From: Rhizodiscina lignyota | Taxonomy: Eukaryota > Ascomycota > Dothideomycetes > Aulographales > Rhizodiscinaceae | Assembly (NCBI GenBank): GCA_010015805.1 | Contig: ML978128.1 | Coordinates: 1,240,001-1,304,000, forward strand | Direction: 5' to 3' | DNA: 64,000 nt | Shown: positions 44,547 through 57,500 of the stretch, piece by piece | Layout: each line of letters starts with the position of its first letter | Numbering within the stretch: the stretch's first letter is position 1 | The notes under the pieces: model-generated | Told to the model about the DNA's origin: nothing | Seen by the model: only the letters and a program-made list of their open reading frames with translations | Database searches by the model: none | Translations under genes and position numbers: made by a program

Positions 44547-45158
44547 TCACATGCCTTCATGCTCGAATATAGCAGCCGCCAGCCTCTGCAGTTGCTCCTT
44601 CCCGTAGTCTGTCGCAGAGATCACCACGCCAAAGCCGCCGCCCTTGATCTTCGTCTTGGACGTAGATTCCGAGATAATAATAAGAATGGCTGGCACATCT
44701 TTAGCGATGATTTTAGGCGTAAAGTTCTTCAGGTACTTCGCCTGGGTTTTCAAAGACTCCTTCGAGGAGCTCGTTCTGGGATCCGGCTCAGCCAAAACAA
44801 GGATGACAGCGGATGCGTGAGGCAGGAATGCATCGTGATAGTCCGTGAATCCTTGGCTGGGCAAATATGGAATGTGTTTGACGCCTTTGTGGTATTGGCT
44901 CAAAGCGATACCGAAGGATTCGAATGGGTCCACATCTTCAGGCGAACCCTGAAGGGTTGGAATCGCTGGTGTGAAGAGCATGATGTTCTCTCCCTCTCCA
45001 AGGCTGGTGAAGTCGTGCAGAGTGTTCTGGTCGATGCGAATATATGAAACCTTAGTGTCGTCCCTCATGTTTGAATGCTGGAGTAGATATGCCAAATTGG
45101 TAATGTCTGAGGTCGAATTCGAGGCAGTGGGCGGAAGGCGATGTTTTGATCTTCCCAT
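44547..45158 (-). CDS. Orphan protein, 203 aa
   Basis: One exon. The reading frame extends upstream to 45365, but the upstream residues are Cys/Arg-poor in order and lack helices, so the ATG at 45158 (MGRSKHRLPPTASNS) was chosen. The protein is soluble, with possible strands around NTLHDFTSLGEGENIMLFTPAIPTL and PHASAVILVLAEPDPRTSSSKES. The Ile-rich segment VPAILIIISESTSKTKIKGGGFGVVISATDYGKEQLQRLAAAIF has a hydrophobic strand-turn-strand feel that might be part of an alpha/beta fold. I could not assign a family. It could be lineage-specific. No secretion signal is visible. Confidence 0.5.
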   Translation of the reverse strand: MGRSKHRLPPTASNSTSDITNLAYLLQHSNMRDDTKVSYIRIDQNTLHDFTSLGEGENIMLFTPAIPTLQGSPEDVDPFESFGIALSQYHKGVKHIPYLPSQGFTDYHDAFLPHASAVILVLAEPDPRTSSSKESLKTQAKYLKNFTPKIIAKDVPAILIIISESTSKTKIKGGGFGVVISATDYGKEQLQRLAAAIFEHEGM

Positions 45159-46877
45159 GACTTGACAATATATAGTGATCGTAACGAAAAAGTACCAGTC
45201 TCTGCGAATTTCTGGTGTTGGTGATTGGCTAATTGCTCCAGCTCCAAGTCTTGCGCTCCTTTGTGTACGATGTTTGAGGCAGGTTGTATCACAGGGCTTA
45301 GTCGGCACGTTAAATGAGGCCTGCACATCGGACGACAAATTTGATCGCGTGATCAATAGTGTCAAGGTGCTATAGAATGTGCTGGAGAAAGATTCGTGCG
45401 GGATTATATGTAGCCTTGAGGAAAAGAAAGCGAACTGAAATGGACTGCGACCACCAATACAACCTCAAACGGGACTACCAAATGAAAGGGACAATTAAAG
45501 AATGCGCGTTGAATATATGTAGATGACAATATCGAAAATCAGCCGTCGCATACAGGGAACATCGACAATGGTTTGGACGATCAATCATTGGTTGTGGGTA
45601 GATGGTTTATTCCAGCTGACAGCGAGTGGTTGTGTCACAGTGAAATTCTCAAAGTTGTGTATGACAACACTCCGGGCACCAGCCGCCTCTCAAGCGGCCA
45701 AAAGCATGGTAAGGGAAACAACCAGTAAGAAATACGACGACTGTGCCAATGAGCGGAAGTCCCGAGACCAGCCTTGAGGTCGCTGAGCCTGCCAAAGCGT
45801 GCAACGCACGAGTGTGTGAGTTACACAGTGAAGACAGAATCAGAAACAGTTGCATGAGATACGGAAATCGACGCAATGGTGATGCTGGAAGGATTCCTGA
45901 CACCATCACTTTGTTCAAGTACTGGCACTGGCACTGCAGAGCTAAGGAGATGATGGCCAGAGTGTGGGGGTCTGAATTCAATGCCAGCCCGCCATGTTGA
46001 CGCAAATGGCTCTATGCCTCTGGCTAAAACGTAGCTCAAAAGAAAGAGTCGCTGCGCAGCAGTCCTTGACCTCAAATGCAATGCAGGGATGGCGGTCCGC
46101 CCAACCGCTCCATTGCAGGTTGCAGATCGTGGAAACGGCCGGTTCGCAGATCCACTAGGTAGAGATGTTGAGGCGTCGGTATCGAAGTCTTGGGTGCCCG
46201 TGCAGTACGTAGTTGCTTTACGGGGTAAAGTCCTCCATTTCAAATGTGTATTCCTAACAATAGCATGGGGAAGATCATGCGTAACATCTCATACGAGGAA
46301 TTGGAAAGTGGTATATCGGCTTGAGGCGATTCATCGACATGTGAGGTGGTTGCTTCGGCAGCGGGTTGTGAGCGGACGCATCACGCGCATTCGTGCCAGA
46401 ATCTTCATTGTATTAGATCCGTGTAACCTGGAGTTCGATAAAGACGTCGTAAATGGCGGGCTCGCTCAACGAATGAGGCAAAGGCCTGCAAAGTGACTGC
46501 TGCACGCCTTCAAGTCGCCACAGACGCGGTCGGTAATTGGGTCGCCACGCCCGCCCAGTGAATCTGCACCTTTCAAAGAAAGCGAATGGTCACGCTGTCT
46601 TGTTGTAGGAAGCGTGCAGCTGTGTGCCCGAGCAAAGACCAAGGTGGAGAGGGAAATAGGAAAGCGAAAAGAAGAAACGAGGAAGGACAATGTGGGAGTG
46701 AAGAAACCAGCCAATCGGATCAAGCCGAGCTAAGTTCAATGCACGTGAACGCGCGTCTGCTTCTACGCGTCGAGTTAAGCACGACACCTTTTTCATTGAT
46801 GTCTTGCAGCGGCAAACGGTTACAAGCATATGAAGCGGCCTCTCTCGACCTCGCCACACGGGCATTGAAATTTCCTA
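45159..46877. other. Intergenic, 1.7 kb, with one doubtful small secreted ORF
   Basis: A minus-strand frame ending at 45649 includes MQLFLILSSLCNSHTR.., which looks like a signal peptide followed by a second hydrophobic stretch (GLPLIGTVVVFLTG), but its length and lack of homologs that I can recall leave it unsupported. A plus-strand 135-aa frame at 46089-46496 is likewise unconvincing. The last 300 bp are the CENP-I upstream region. Confidence 0.3.
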
Positions 46878-49353
46878 ATGGAAGATAGTGAGGACAACGT
46901 AGCCCGGCGCGGGAGCGTGGAAGCAAGCATCGGAGCATTAGCTGCAGGTACGAGTGAAAATGACGTGTTGATATGGAGCTTCTGATCATATTTGCAGCTT
47001 CAAAATTGTCTCCTAGACTCAGAACAGTCAATATCTCCGATCTGACGAATGAAATATGCTCCGAAAGCTACGAAAATGGCTTCGACGTATCTAACTTGGA
47101 AGCAATTGTCAACTTGGTCACTGTGAAGTCGGAACTAGACCAGACTAGCGTTGCGACACTTATCAAGCACCTGTTTCCAGCGGGAAGCGTCCCAAATTCT
47201 GTCGTCTTAACGATCGTCGGCTGTCTCGGACAAGGACAGCTGAAGCCGACTCCTTCGGCTCAAGCCCTTCTTGTGAGATGGCTATCCAATGTGTACTCTT
47301 GCATGGTCGAGCCGTCGATGTTGTCCAAGGTGTACGGCGTCTTATTTGGCCTCTTGGATATGATAAGCTTGAGGTAGGTATAATGTTTCTTGTTCCTGCT
47401 TCACCCATTTGTAACGTCCGTAGGGCTGCCTTGTGTCACCTGCTCGCGCTGATTACTCGCCGTAAGCATGTGCGACCGTTCAGGATACAACAGCTGTATG
47501 TTTCCACTGCCATCATGTCACAAGCCTATAGCTGCTTACCTAGTTTTGACCGGCAAGGCTCGAGCTCACTCACGTGGCCGGGAATGAGCCGTCCTTACTC
47601 GAGCTTCTACGAGTTTACAAAGGCTATTATCCCGATATTATTCTTGGAAATATCGGCACAGGTCGATCTGGTGTCTCCTTGGTATGCAATTCTACTTTCT
47701 CTTACGTCTTTCTTTACTGCGGAGAATCATTTCTAACAAGCTCACAGAAAGCCGATGCGGAATGGAGAACCAGACTTGTCGTCATTCAGAATGCAAATCT
47801 CGGACAAGTACAGCAACATAGCTACAGCAATGGATTCAAGATCAAGAGACACATGCATGTAAAAAACGTTCCGTCTGTCGTGCCACGAGTCCATACTCTG
47901 CGCGCTTTTGAGGTAAGGGACATAACAGCGGCATTTGCAGATGTTGGGGACTAACTCGTCTTTGCATCTGTAGTCTTCCGTGACGCTTGAAGAGGTCGAT
48001 AGCATGGAAGACCTAATTGACGGCCTTGAGAAGATTGAACCTCCAAGTCAACTTGCGTCCGTTGTCGGAGATTCGCTTTTGCACAAGTACTTGCTTCTCA
48101 AACCCAAGGAAGCAACAACAAATCGGTTAGAGCTATGGTTAGCACGATGTTTCGATGAGATTCTCGAGGAAGCCTCGTATGAAGAGAATAAATCCGGCGC
48201 TTTCGAAAAAGAACTTTTGGAGGCTCTGCTAGTCTACGCTAAGATCAACAAGGTACGTTGTTGCGAAAGTTGTGGAACACGCAAACTCACATGAAAAAGA
48301 CGCTCCTTCCTGTAATCGAAGATTTCCTGCGTAACCTTCTAAGGGAACGGGGAGGCACATCTCACATTCCTATTCTTCTCAGTCTACTCACCTTTCTGCG
48401 ACCGCAGGACTTTGGAGGTAAGTGCTATCGATCGTTGCTGGAGTATGTCAGCTCACCCTGTAGTCTTGCACCATGAATTCCTGCAGTATGTAGAGACTCC
48501 CGCAATGCTCAGGGACCCTGGCGCACTGGAAAGGCTTGTGGACTTCTACACGGTCCTGCTACGGCGCTGGACAGTCATACGATCTCACGATCCAACTTCC
48601 TCGATTGTCGATGAACGCATAATTCGAGAACTAAGCCGCCATGTCTCCACGCTGCATGTCTCCGCACTCGCTTCCTCTGCGGCGGAGTCTTCCGTCCTTC
48701 GATATTACGAGCAACTCCCATCCCTTTTCAGATCTTGGGACTCTTCATCCGGCCAAGCTCCCTTGCTGATCCTTCCGCCGCCACAGACTGTCTATCTGTT
48801 AGGCTTTAGTTTTGCGCTCGATAACCTCTCTCGGATCTGCGCGATACTGGCCACATACAAAGTTGCCTTCGAGGAAGGCATCAAGGCCTCGGTACGGTTC
48901 CCATCCGAGACCACTGCCCGGTTCAATGGCTATCTGATGGACTTCTGCAATCTACTTTGGCGGTCTCGCGCGTTCACAACCGCGGATACAAACTCAGCAG
49001 GGTGCCTTTGTCCTGAAGCTCTTGTAGCTTCCCTGAGGACATATGTCGCTGCCGTGGATCCAGAATACAGCATATCCGCCATGTTTGGACTGCCGCACAA
49101 TGCTCTCATCTGCGCTCTGTCCCTGAAAGTTCTTCAGGAGAGTGAAGATGAAGCCGCAGCAAGTGGGATGCCGGAGTTGGCCCGTCATGTTGGTCCAGCC
49201 AGCCAGAGAACTCTGGCAGCTTTAACGAAAGAAGGAGGCTTGACTATCTCGTGGAAAGAATACCGGGTTCAGGTGTTGCAATGGCTTGGTAGGAATGGCA
49301 TTGGGGGCATCATGGAGCTCATGTTTGTCACAATGAAAGACCTTATGAAATGA
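46878..49353 (+). CDS. mis6: Kinetochore protein CENP-I (Mis6/Ctf3 homolog)
   Basis: Exons 46878-46947, 46998-47373, 47424-47495, 47558-47681, 47748-47912, 47974-48252, 48300-48417 and 48464-49353; 697 aa, in phase. CENP-I belongs to the constitutive centromere-associated network and is needed for CENP-A chromatin. The protein begins MEDSEDNVARRGSVEASIGALAAASK, and shows the conserved core RAALCHLLALITRRKHVRPFRIQQLLELTHVAGNEPSLLELLRVYKGYYPDII. Later parts include SSVTLEEVDSMEDLIDGLEKIEPPSQL, typical of the fungal family, and the long C-terminal exon ends LMFVTMKDLMK. Exon 3 is only 72 nt. The acceptor choice for exon 4 (CGGCAAG) was fixed by family sequence, since two nearer AGs would run into stops. 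The size is in the family range. Confidence 0.9.
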
Positions 49354-49709
49354 ACGTAGAACCCCGCAAGATGGCATTCTAAAACCTTTGAACGATGTAT
49401 GATAATGCACAACAAAACCAAGTAACTTCTTACGTGTTGAATAATTCCCCTCTATGAGAGTACAGAGGACGCGGGATACTCTGTGCAGTCCCGGGCTTGG
49501 CACTTCAACTGAGAGAAACGTCATGTCGGCCTCGTGCTTTAACCATCACCTGTACCGTATTTTCTCTTGACTTGAAACTGACATCCGGAATGATCAAAGT
49601 ATACCCAACAGTGCCATATTCAAGATTGGGCAGCGATTTCTCTTGATATAGTCGAACGGAGTTTGGCCACGAGGCCCTGTCATAGTATCATTACTCTCGC
49701 ACAACCACC
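49354..49709. other. Intergenic, tandem-gene spacer before CRT10
   Basis: This 355-bp gap between two plus-strand genes holds the CENP-I 3' flank and CRT10 promoter. No named element seen. Confidence 0.4.
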
Positions 49710-52035
49710 ATGTCGGAACGCGCATTCAAAGAAATCCCAGTGGCCTTTACATCGGCTCAGCCATCTTCAGAGAGGGTAAGAGGTCGAGCATTTTCTTTTC
49801 TCACTCATACGGAGCTCGCTCTCCGTGTCGAGCTTCGCAGTTTCATAGTCTCGACCCCATCCAAGACAACCTCAATCAATCTATTCTGCTGCGGTCATGT
49901 CTAACATGTGAATAGTTTAACTCGTAAGTCGAAAATGAGCTGCATCATTACTGGTGTATGTTCTGATAAATGTAAAGAGGCTTCTTGGAAGACAACCCCA
50001 GCTTTCGAATATCCAAATGGCGAGCCAACTTGGTCAGCCCCCACCCAATCGTCTCCTCTCAGTGCCTTCAACTCTTATACTCATTTACCATAGAGTGCCC
50101 TATCGCAGGTTTACAACCTCTACTTCATATGCTGTGGCTCCAACATCCAGGTCTATGAGCCTTCATTCCCAAAACAGAAGCTCTCCGACACGCCCGTCCT
50201 GATACTTCAGCCGGAGCCTTCAGCTCCTAACCTGAGCGGCTATATCGACCGCCACAACTCACATAGCATCACGCGCCTGCTCGTCGATTTCTTAGGCAGT
50301 GAAGAGATTGTGCTCGTCACCTGTGATGATGGCGATGTCATCGGTTATCGCACTGCGGCTATTAAGCGTGCGATTGAGCGCCGCTCGCAGCCAGACTGCG
50401 AGAAGTCGAATGTTGGCGATGAGGTGAAACCGTTCTGGCAGAAGAACATGGGGATCAGTGCATGGGGCCTATCTGTTCACAGGGAGGCAAGAATGATCGC
50501 AGTGAGTGCGAATACTCGACAAGTCACGGTCTTCGCCTTTGCGCTTGTAGAAGATGTCATGTCAGTCTCCTCCATCTGCGATTGAATCATCAGTTCCATG
50601 CCATAAAGTGACACCTAACATGCTTCAGGTTCCTTGGCGAGGCTCCGGATTGGCCCCACAAGAGACAGTATGACCACACGATACGGCTGCCTCAGGTCCA
50701 AGATAACATACCGAGTGTGGCATTTTGCAACACAGGGGACGATACATTGGGGCAGTTCCTTCTTGCAACAGACATCGAAGGCAACCTGCATCTGTTCGAC
50801 GTGCACAACCAGCTGCTGGTCAGGACCGTCAAATGCGCATTTTGCGCGTTGGTGAATCACAGATGCCTCTGTGATGGAAACTCGGTGTATCGGTCCTTTC
50901 CCCACGCACGTGAGTATCTCTCTGCCAAAGAAGATCCCTATCTCTCGGTGCGTGGGTAAATGAATCAATTCACTAACGCAACCTCCCAGTGTGGGGCGCT
51001 ATATGGCTCGATCGTCGCTCGTTCAGCAAGCAACCTGACATCCGAACTGCAACCGGTTCACGCAACCTGTCCGACGAGGAGCTGAACAAGCACTGGATCC
51101 TCGACATCAGCAGAACGGCCGGCGAGGTGAGGGACGCCTCTCTCGAGTACATCCCCGGTCAAAGGCCAACCACCCCCAGGAGGGAGAACAACGACATCTC
51201 CGACCGAAGCAGCAACACTTCCACACCACAGTCACTACCACAAGATAACAACCACATCCCCGCAATCGCCGACCTCGCCCTCTCCGCCACCTTCCAGAAC
51301 CCCTGGGGCGACGACGCCCTAGGGGTACCCGTGTCCGACGACGACGAAGACGAAGACGACGACGAAGAAGAAGAAGACGATTCAGACTCCGACCCTCCCC
51401 TCCGCCAACGCCTCCACTACCTCCCCTACATGGAGCCTTCAATGGCCCCAATCTTCGCGCAGTCCCCCTCCTGCCCCATCATGCAGCTCTCGCTCCGCGA
51501 AATCACCCTCTTCCAACCCCACACCATGACCCCAGACTCCGACGGCGATGCCACGCCCGCAGCGCAGGCCCACCCGCCAGAGGTGTACCTGCGCCGGCCG
51601 CTGTACCAGCACGTGCCGTCCATGCCGGCGCGGCCCTTCTTCAACTCGGACAGCATGTCGCACTTCGCGCGCCTCTCGCTGACCGCCTACATCCCGGACA
51701 TCGGCGTCGTGCTGGCGGGCAGCCCGGAGGGGCGCGTCGCCGTGCTGTCGCTGACGCAGACGCAGGTCGAGGTGGAGGCCCGCCTGACGCCCTTTTTTAG
51801 CATGCGCCTGGACTGGATCCTGCCGCTGCGCAGCCAGGAGAGGAGCGGGCAGCGGCCGGAGCAGTTGCTGCTGGGCCTGGCGGTGGGGCCGGTGCAGGGC
51901 ATGTTGGGGCGCGGGGGGAAGGTGAGGAGGTGGAGGGTTCTGCTGACGTATGAGGGGCATAATGTGCTGGCTTATGAGATTGCGAGGCCGCGGGCGAGGG
52001 ATGGGAAGGAGAGGGCGAGTGTGTTGGTTGTTTGA
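49710..52035 (+). CDS. CRT10: CRT10-family protein
   Basis: Exons 49710-49775, 49916-49923, 50096-50560, 50629-50909 and 50990-52035; 621 aa, in phase. In yeast Crt10 was linked to transcriptional control of ribonucleotide reductase genes; biochemistry is not established. The fold is probably beta-propeller-like. Landmarks are VYNLYFICCGSNIQVYEPSFPKQ, EEIVLVTCDDGDVIGYRTAAI, GISAWGLSVHREARMIAVSANTRQVTVFAFAL, GQFLLATDIEGNLHLFDVHNQLLVRTV and WGAIWLDRRSF. A central acidic run (DDDEDEDDDEEEEDDSDSD) and the C-terminal VRRWRVLLTYEGHNVLAYEIARPR are also typical. Exon 2 is an 8-nt micro-exon (TTTAACTC) that supplies the phase and residues FNS before ALSQVYNLYF. It is the least certain part of the model, while exons 3-5 are firm. 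The C-terminal exon is very GC-rich with synonymous C/G bias. Confidence 0.8.
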
Positions 52036-53018
52036 CGGAGGTTGCTGGGGATGTTCGCGGAGCTTTTCGGTTGGACGGTCTGGAGGGTCTTTGAGATTCA
52101 ACTTTCGATGCTTCGTTCTCTGAATGGACGTGTTAATAGCCCTTGGCACGAATATGAATGACGAACGAGAACACCATGAACCAATTCAAACTTGGTAACG
52201 ATCGAACAATCTCATTTGACTCGACTCTTTTGACAATCCTACTGTATGTTCACGATAGCCAACCTTTCAAACCCATACCCCCCATATTGATCACAAGCCC
52301 CCTCCCCTCCTTCACATCCATTTCGTTCCTCATATGGACCCCTACCCTCGAGCCTCCCGAGTCGTACCCTACGTAGAGTGTCGAAGAGACATCAAAATCT
52401 CTCCGATGCAGAAATTAAGCCCGATAAACAAGTTCCACAACACTGAAAATTAACGCCGGGAGAATGGAGGGGATGGTTTTTCCTTCCGGACTTTTTGTTT
52501 CGCGCGGGAAGAAAAAATAAGAAATTAAGTTTCGGTTTTCTGTCGAGGGAAGGGTAAAAACGGACAAAGACAAACAGGCCAGGAGGCATAAAACAGGGGG
52601 AATAGAGCCTCTGCACAAAAAAAAGAAGAAAAGGCAAGTGCAAATGGAAGCCAACGCCGTGGACATGGATATAATCACAATTCGCAGCGTGAGAAACAAA
52701 ACATCGAGAAAAGCTTCATTCAAATCCATCAATGGGGAAGACCACCCGTCATACCCTTCAGCCGTGAGTTCGCCGTTCGCCGTTCATGCTCTGTACATAT
52801 GTCTGCCTCGATCGTTCGTTCATGCTGCTCTTGCCACTTTGCTCGTCCTTGCCCCGTCAGACCGACCTCCCCGTGCAATCATCGAAGCGCTATGCTCCAG
52901 CGCTGACGGAAGCGTTGACATACTTGGTGCTAGTTGCGTGTAGCAGCGTCCTTCAACTTCTGACGTCATCCCCAGCTCATGCCATTAAATCTCAAACCGA
53001 ATCATTGGTTGGCCCTTT
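52036..53018. other. Intergenic, convergent 3' flanks
   Basis: The stretch lies between the CRT10 stop and the end of the next minus-strand gene. From 52560 to 52650 it is A-rich. Several short plus-strand frames from 52638 on are chance. No RNA gene or mobile element is supported. Confidence 0.45.
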
Positions 53019-54557
53019 TCAAGAGTGGAAGAGATCCCAAGCCCGACCACAAAGCGAGATGAATTCCTCCTTTTTTCTCTGCCTCGTCTCCGGGCTGTCC
53101 CTCTCCCACCGGCCTTCCGCCCATCTGGCTTCCCGGTCCTCGCGTCTCTCGGCCATCAGAGCCTCACCAGTCCGTCGGCGACCGAGTGCAGGCGGCGACA
53201 TGTCCCTTTCGAATTCATCGCGGTCGCGTCGCCGACTCATTCTATCCGCGCTCGAACCGGGGGCAGAGCCAGAGGGGACTGGGAGACCGTCCCGCTTTTG
53301 GTGTGGCATGGGCGAGGGTGGCGTGGGCGGTTGGTGGCCACCGTAGTGAACGATGCGGGGGAGGAGCTCTTCACGGCCGCCAGCGAGATTGTTCAGCGCC
53401 TCTTCGGCAGACTTGTATTCGCGAGGTCGACCAGCAGATGCTGGCGGAGGTTGAGAAAACTGGCCCTGTGATACGGGAGTGAAGGCTTGATGTTGCTGTT
53501 GCTGAGGTGGAGGAAGACCTGGTGACGGTAGAGGTGGTTGGACGTTGCTGTGGCTCGAATGGCCAGGACTGTTGTTATGTGGGAAGGCGGCAGCGCGGCT
53601 CGATTGCGGGCCGTTCTGGAAGCTGTCGCCGGGGAAGACGTCAGAGATTGGAGGGAGCCGATTGTTCGTCTGTGTGGCGGGGACATGGTGGATGTGCGAG
53701 GTGTTGGAGAGGCCGGATGGTTGGTTCGCAACCTGTCGTGTAAGTGGATGGATACTGCGATTTAGACCAGTGAAGGTCTGGTTCAGAGGGGCGGATTGGA
53801 TGACTCGCTCATTTGCAAATTGTTCATGAGAAGGAGCGTTGATGGACAAGCCAGGCGGTGGGCCTTTGCGCCGCGATGTGCCGGGCGGCTTTGTGGGTCG
53901 AAAAAGGCCACTTGGACCGTCGCCGGTTTGATCTGGTGGAGTGGACTTGTTGCCGGTAGAGGTGCCTTTCTGGCGCGCTTCGATGATTAGCCGTTGCTGC
54001 TCTCGCACATTCATGCTCCTCTGTAATTGTTCCCTCATGCCCGGGTCCTGCGTGTGGAATCCAGGCGACAGGCATGCCAGGCCAACATCTTGAATTGCCA
54101 AGCCAGCACTCTCTTTCGACGTGCGAGGACCAGCGGAGGGTTGGCCGTTCGTGCTGTTGGCGCCCTTGGATAAATCCAAGCGACGAGGGCGATGTCTCGA
54201 ATTTGCCATCTCTGGCGAAGATGGTTCCTTCTTCACGATAACTTTCGGCGGTGGTGCAGCTCTGCTCCTAGTTAAGAGGCGTCAGTCCAACCATTCACAT
54301 GTCAGCATTATTAAGACAGGTTGCACGCACGAGATGGGCGAACTCTTCCCGTCTGACGGAGTTCTCTGCGGTGGACTCTCGTGGTTCGAAGAGGGACTGT
54401 GGCCATTTGAAGGCCGGTTACTTCGAGTCGCTGGTGTGCCTGCGGGCGTGGAGTTCGATGGAGCGATTGCCGGGTATGATCTCGAGCCAGCGGACTGTTC
54501 GATGGACGGCGGCGCCAGGGCCGAAGACGACGGCGGAGGGGCGATGGCAGTGGTCAT
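53019..54557 (-). CDS. Disordered Pro/Ser/Gln-rich protein with a conserved C-terminal segment
   Basis: Exons 54557-54331 and 54267-53019 (minus strand); 491 aa. The N-terminal part (MTTAIAPPPSSSALAPPSIEQ..) and the middle are Pro/Ser/Asn/Gln-rich and likely disordered. A short central helix (DPGMREQLQRSMNVREQQRLIIEARQKG) precedes more disorder, with PPQQQQHQ runs. The most ordered part is the end: REYKSAEEALNNLAGGREELLPRIVHYGG, a charged stretch of Arg/Asp/Glu, then RQRKKEEFISLCGRAWDLFHS. That last piece, with KKEEFxxLC.RAWDLFHS, looks like a conserved motif I cannot place. A nuclear or scaffold role would be a guess. The 63-nt intron has a GTGCGT donor and an ACTAG acceptor. Confidence 0.6.
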
Positions 54558-57500
54558 TGTGTGTGGAGAGGATGGAGATGTTGGGAGAATGGTGTTTGTG
54601 CGGCGAGGTGCGTGGAGAGAGTCGAGGTGGCTCCTCGCAACCGTGAGCGGCGAGTGCAGCAGAGGCTTCGAGGATGAAACCGAGGGGTCCAGTGGCCGCT
54701 GCGGGCGCGGATAAGTGTTGCGTGTGGAGAGGCAAAACGAGCGGCCGGTTCTAGCAGAGCAAACTGCCAGTTCCTGTTGGTGAGGAATAAAGGTGCGTGA
54801 GTGGAGGAAGAGGGGACGGCGTGAGCTGCGAGAGGGAGAGCAGCGCTTGACGGGGACGATTGAGTATTAGGTGGTTGTAGTCAGTATTACCTGCGTGCAG
54901 GGTTGGGTATTATTGGCGTGCTGCAGATTTGGCGGGACAGGCAGGGAGGGAAGGGGGGAGGGTCGAAGGCTCCTGGTACATAGAGCAGAGAGAGCGAGGG
55001 GCTAGAGAGCCGTCTGGCTTGTGCTCCGCTCAGCAGCGATTCCCGCCATCCATCTGGCTGGCGCATTCTAGCCACTCCGGCCTGGCGTGTATCAGGTCAT
55101 GGATCCCCAACCGCTAGGAGCAAACAAGAAACACCCGACGCTCCTGGTAATGAACATCACTTGCCCGACCTGCGCGCAATTACGCTCGACACTTACGAGA
55201 ATGCGGCGAGCTGTTGGACAGCGTGCGACGCCGCGACGGCCAGGCAGGCCGGCCGCTGCATCGGGCAAGAGGCAGCACAGCAGCGAGTACAGCTGCTTGC
55301 AACTCCCTTAGCCCTTGTTTCAGCACGAACGCCATCAACGGCCCGCCGCAGCCAATCACGCCCGCCCGCTGCTTGGCCGGCGCGTGAGCCTCTGCGACGC
55401 GCTGCTGCTGCGCGACCGGCGCGGGTGGCTGCCCCTTCCGCCCACGGCGCTACTCGACAGCGCAGGCTCTGTAACGCAGTTGCAGCCATCACGGCGCGAC
55501 TGTCTCATCGCGCACCTCGTCGCCGAGCGTGCAACGCACCCACTGTTGCCGGCGGAGAGGAGTGCGAGGGGCGAGTCAAACAAGTCAGCGGAGCACGCCT
55601 CAAACATCCAGCGCATCTGCCTGCCCGGCCACTCACCACCGTCCAATCTCGCCGCCGATCAGAACGTTTCCGCCGCAGACGCAAGTTTCTTCTGCAGCGG
55701 GGAGATTGGCTCAATACATTACGGACCGTCATCTGCAACACGCCAGATGCCCGCTGGGATGCAGCTCCGCAGCCGGAAGCGGACGAGCATGCTCGCCCAA
55801 GAGAGACAGCTGCTGCACCTCTCCTCGTGACAAGCCCGTCGCGCCTGCCCATTCGCTCGACAGCCGCCACCCTCAATTGCACGTCCAGGGGCGCGCCCGT
55901 CACTTGCTGCGCTGCTGTGCCATCGCGTCGCTGGAAGCGTTCGCAGCTGTCTGCCCGTCTGCTCCAGCGCTTGACCCGCCAACCGAACGCACGCTATGCA
56001 GCTCCTCTTGCGTGCTTTTCTCTCCTCAACCGCGACGCTGACCATGCACGCCATCCTTGCTAGCGAGCCCATTCTTTTCGCCTTACGAACCTTGGCAGTC
56101 ATCCAATACGCCTGCACGCTGAACAGCTCGCCCGCACTGGAATTTCCACCTATCGCCGTCGCCGGATCTTCATTCCTTCGATCAGCACCCGCGATCTTCC
56201 CGCCCATTGCGTTCTTGCGTCTAATTTTAATCCATCTATATCGTATGCGAGAGCCGTATAAATCAAACGACAATTGCAAACGTCCCGCAAGGATTCATTT
56301 CCTCGATTTTCGGCTGTCGTCTCGACTTTCCAGGCATGTCCATTATTAAGCTTCTCATGACTCCATCGCGCAGTAGGCTCGACACCCCCGCCAATCATAC
56401 AATGTAAGTGATTTGTACCTCGAGCATTGCTCGGGTCATCATACTTTTTCGATATAAACTTCAAACTACGACCAATCATATCGGCTCAACCATGTCTCGT
56501 ATTCTCTCACGGTCAGTCACCAGGAAGAAGAAGACTTGCTACGCTCTTTACGCGAAGAGTGCCTCTCGTCCAGAGGCGACGCATCATTGCCAGACACACC
56601 GCCATCTACGTCAAACGCATTGGAACGTCCACGCCACTTCGAAACATAAACAACCTCTAGCGAGCCCTCGCCTTCACGGCGTCGCCGCATGTCTTGCACC
56701 ATGCAACCACATGCGGCTGGGTATTCTGATCTTAACCAATGACGCGTATTTCCATCTGCTGTAGCGAAGACACGTGAAAGTCAAGAGCAATGGAAGCATG
56801 ACCTCGAATCATTAGCAAACGCCAGACATCGCCACCTGCACATGCGACACCGCACCAAATTCGTCAACAACCAAAACCCGGAAAAACCCAGAGCGCACTG
56901 TTTCGAAAGTGCCGCACGATGCTCTGTGCGACCTGCGCCACATTCCTGTCTCGGGTATCCGTTCTGGCCAAAAAGGTCCAAAGCTTCCGGAAGATCAATC
57001 AGACACCGCCTCAGCGACCTCTCGCTAAGCTCTCAACCTCTCTTTGTACACTTCCCCTCTATCGGAGTGCTCAGACTGAGGTATGCTACGCCTTCCCCGG
57101 CCTCTAAGCCCCTCTTGTCGCACCAGCTGCTTCATACTCGGCGAACAGAAGTGTAAGCGACATAGCGCAGAGCGTCTTCATTTCTCAATATCCGCATTCA
57201 AAACCTGTAGTTGTTACCTGGAGTGCAGCGTGTTACTGCCTTTGCGATTTGGCCGAAACTACATCGAGCCACCCCCACGAGGATGATAGTGAACACGCTA
57301 ACTGAAGCGGCGAACAGACTGTCTTGATGACTATCGCGTCCTAGTTCCCTTATGTCTCATACCCATATAAGTCCATCGTCATTATTTCTATTTCTATTTA
57401 AACGTCGAGGTCTTCTGCGTCTCAATCCGTCTCATACCAAATAAGGTTAGTGTAGCGGTTTATGCTTAAATCTTTATTGAGCCTCAACTGTAGTTGCTAT

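Noticed and set aside
45649-45906. Small secreted protein on the minus strand
   Set aside because: The signal-like MQLFLILSSLCNS is suggestive, but no homology and no support for the start; kept only in the intergenic note.
52786-53346. A plus-strand gene opposite the end of the Pro-rich gene
   Set aside because: The frame overlaps the minus-strand coding exon and has shadow-like Ser/Arg composition.
55161-56063. A ~300-aa plus-strand protein
   Set aside because: It lies in very GC-rich sequence with open frames on all sides, has no domain and no helix pattern, and lacks a good start context.
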